Origin: Candidatus Bathyarchaeota archaeon
Lineage (GTDB): Archaea; Thermoproteota; Bathyarchaeia; Bathyarchaeales; DTEX01
Reading direction: 5' to 3'
Length of the DNA stretch: 12,660 nt
Assembly: GCA_018397055.1 (NCBI GenBank)
Contig: JAGTQS010000027.1
Coordinates: 1-12,660 of the forward strand
The notes under the pieces were generated by a model. That model saw only the letters and a program-made list of their open reading frames with translations. It did no database searches and was not told where the DNA came from. Position 1 is the first letter of the stretch. Each line of letters begins with the position of its first letter. Shown in pieces: positions 12,086 through 12,660 of this stretch. Both the position numbers and the translations under genes were made by a program.

Positions 12086-12660
12086 GTGAGAATTTACTTC
12101 GGCGTTTGCGGAATCGGGCTAGGGCATGCTGGCCGATGCATCCCAATCTCCGAAAAACTCGTGGAAAAAGGCGCTGAAGTACTATTCTCTACCTATAGAG
12201 ACGGGGTAAAATATGTCGAACAAGCGGGATTCCCAGTTGTTAAAGCTCCTGCTGTTGGATTTGTTGTTAAAGCAGACGGGTCAGTGGATTTTAGGCAGAC
12301 TGTTGCAAATCCTGGTCCAATAATAGCGTCGTTTACTTTAACAAAGCAAATTGAGGCTGAAATCAGGTTCATGCGCGCCTTTAAGCCCGATGTGGTTGTT
12401 TCTGATTCTCGGGTTTCTCCATTAATTGCGGCAAAGATGCTCAACATTCCAGATATCTGTATTCTCAACCAATTTCAAATCATCATTCCACGAAGGTCTA
12501 GGCTCCTAAGATTAGCTAAGCTCGTCGATACAGGCGCACTTGCCTTGATTGGAAAGCTGTGGACAAGCGGAGCAACGCATTTAATGATACCAGATTTCCC
12601 GCCACCTTACGTTTTGTCAGCTGGAAACCTTCGAATACCAAAAGCAGACGTTGTAATATC
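12086..12660 (+). CDS. MurG-like GT-B glycosyltransferase, N-terminal part, cut by window end
   Basis: 191 complete codons from GTG 12086, which follows a strong GGAGG (12074-12078, 7-nt spacing). The N-terminus MRIYFGVCGIGLGHAGRCIP has the G-x-G-x-GH-x2-R loop of GT-B fold enzymes of the MurG/GT28 and macrolide-glycosyltransferase type, which in relatives faces the acceptor. KPDVVVSDSRVSPLIAAKML and IPDICILNQ are the following conserved strand-helix-strand of the N-domain. The nucleotide-sugar-binding C-terminal domain lies outside the window. Archaea lack murein, so the role is more likely lipid-linked or surface-glycan sugar transfer; donor and acceptor cannot be read here. It is probably soluble or membrane-associated, as no membrane span is visible. 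Confidence 0.82.
   Translation, partial: MRIYFGVCGIGLGHAGRCIPISEKLVEKGAEVLFSTYRDGVKYVEQAGFPVVKAPAVGFVVKADGSVDFRQTVANPGPIIASFTLTKQIEAEIRFMRAFKPDVVVSDSRVSPLIAAKMLNIPDICILNQFQIIIPRRSRLLRLAKLVDTGALALIGKLWTSGATHLMIPDFPPPYVLSAGNLRIPKADVVI

Overview
The window looks like a piece of an archaeal chromosome. It holds an archaeal-type two-subunit phenylalanyl-tRNA synthetase, a flap endonuclease FEN-1, an ATP-dependent replicative DNA ligase, TATA-like promoters rather than -10/-35 boxes, and GGAGG/GAGGT ribosome binding sites with many GTG/TTG starts. Base composition is moderate and A+T-rich between genes. The mix of informational genes with an Old Yellow Enzyme homologue, an orphan ECF S component and a pectin-lyase-fold sugar hydrolase would suit an uncultured sediment archaeon of the Bathyarchaeia type. 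That lineage is an inference and was not tested.

Layout. 1-565 (-): N-terminal part of a GH28/GH49-like beta-helix protein, with a pair of inverted 19-bp sites around its promoter. 792-1787 (-): Old Yellow Enzyme-type oxidoreductase. 1995-2687 (-): ECF transporter S component without EcfA/EcfT nearby. 2688-3359: long gap without a convincing protein gene, containing strong TATA elements and, at 3068-3276, a GC-rich block that folds into two abutting domains. 3360-6568 (-): pheT and pheS, with pheS first and joined by a TAATG overlap. 6697-7728 (-): fen. A symmetric TATA element at 7793-7802 separates fen from a divergent (+) membrane protein with a C-terminal zinc ribbon (7905-8834) and the DNA ligase (8910-10670). 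10671-11299: second long gap with a remarkable structured element. 11300-11944 (+): unrecognised protein with a PD-(D/E)XK-like pattern. 12086-12660 (+): start of a MurG-like glycosyltransferase, cut by the window end.

The genes fall into a translation unit (pheST) and a replication unit (FEN-1 and ligase, which together finish Okazaki fragments; both carry PCNA-binding-like motifs). Lifestyle genes sit on either side.

The most unusual item is at 10738-10965. A 10-bp perfect outer helix encloses two gap-free 95-nt tandem copies of one stem-loop. Their helices differ in sequence but keep pairing through compensatory changes, while the apical loop (14 nt identical) and two asymmetric bulges are conserved. 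This pattern is expected of a selected RNA fold. A BRE/TATA element on the minus strand is spaced to start transcription at the outer helix. I recognise no known RNA family in it.
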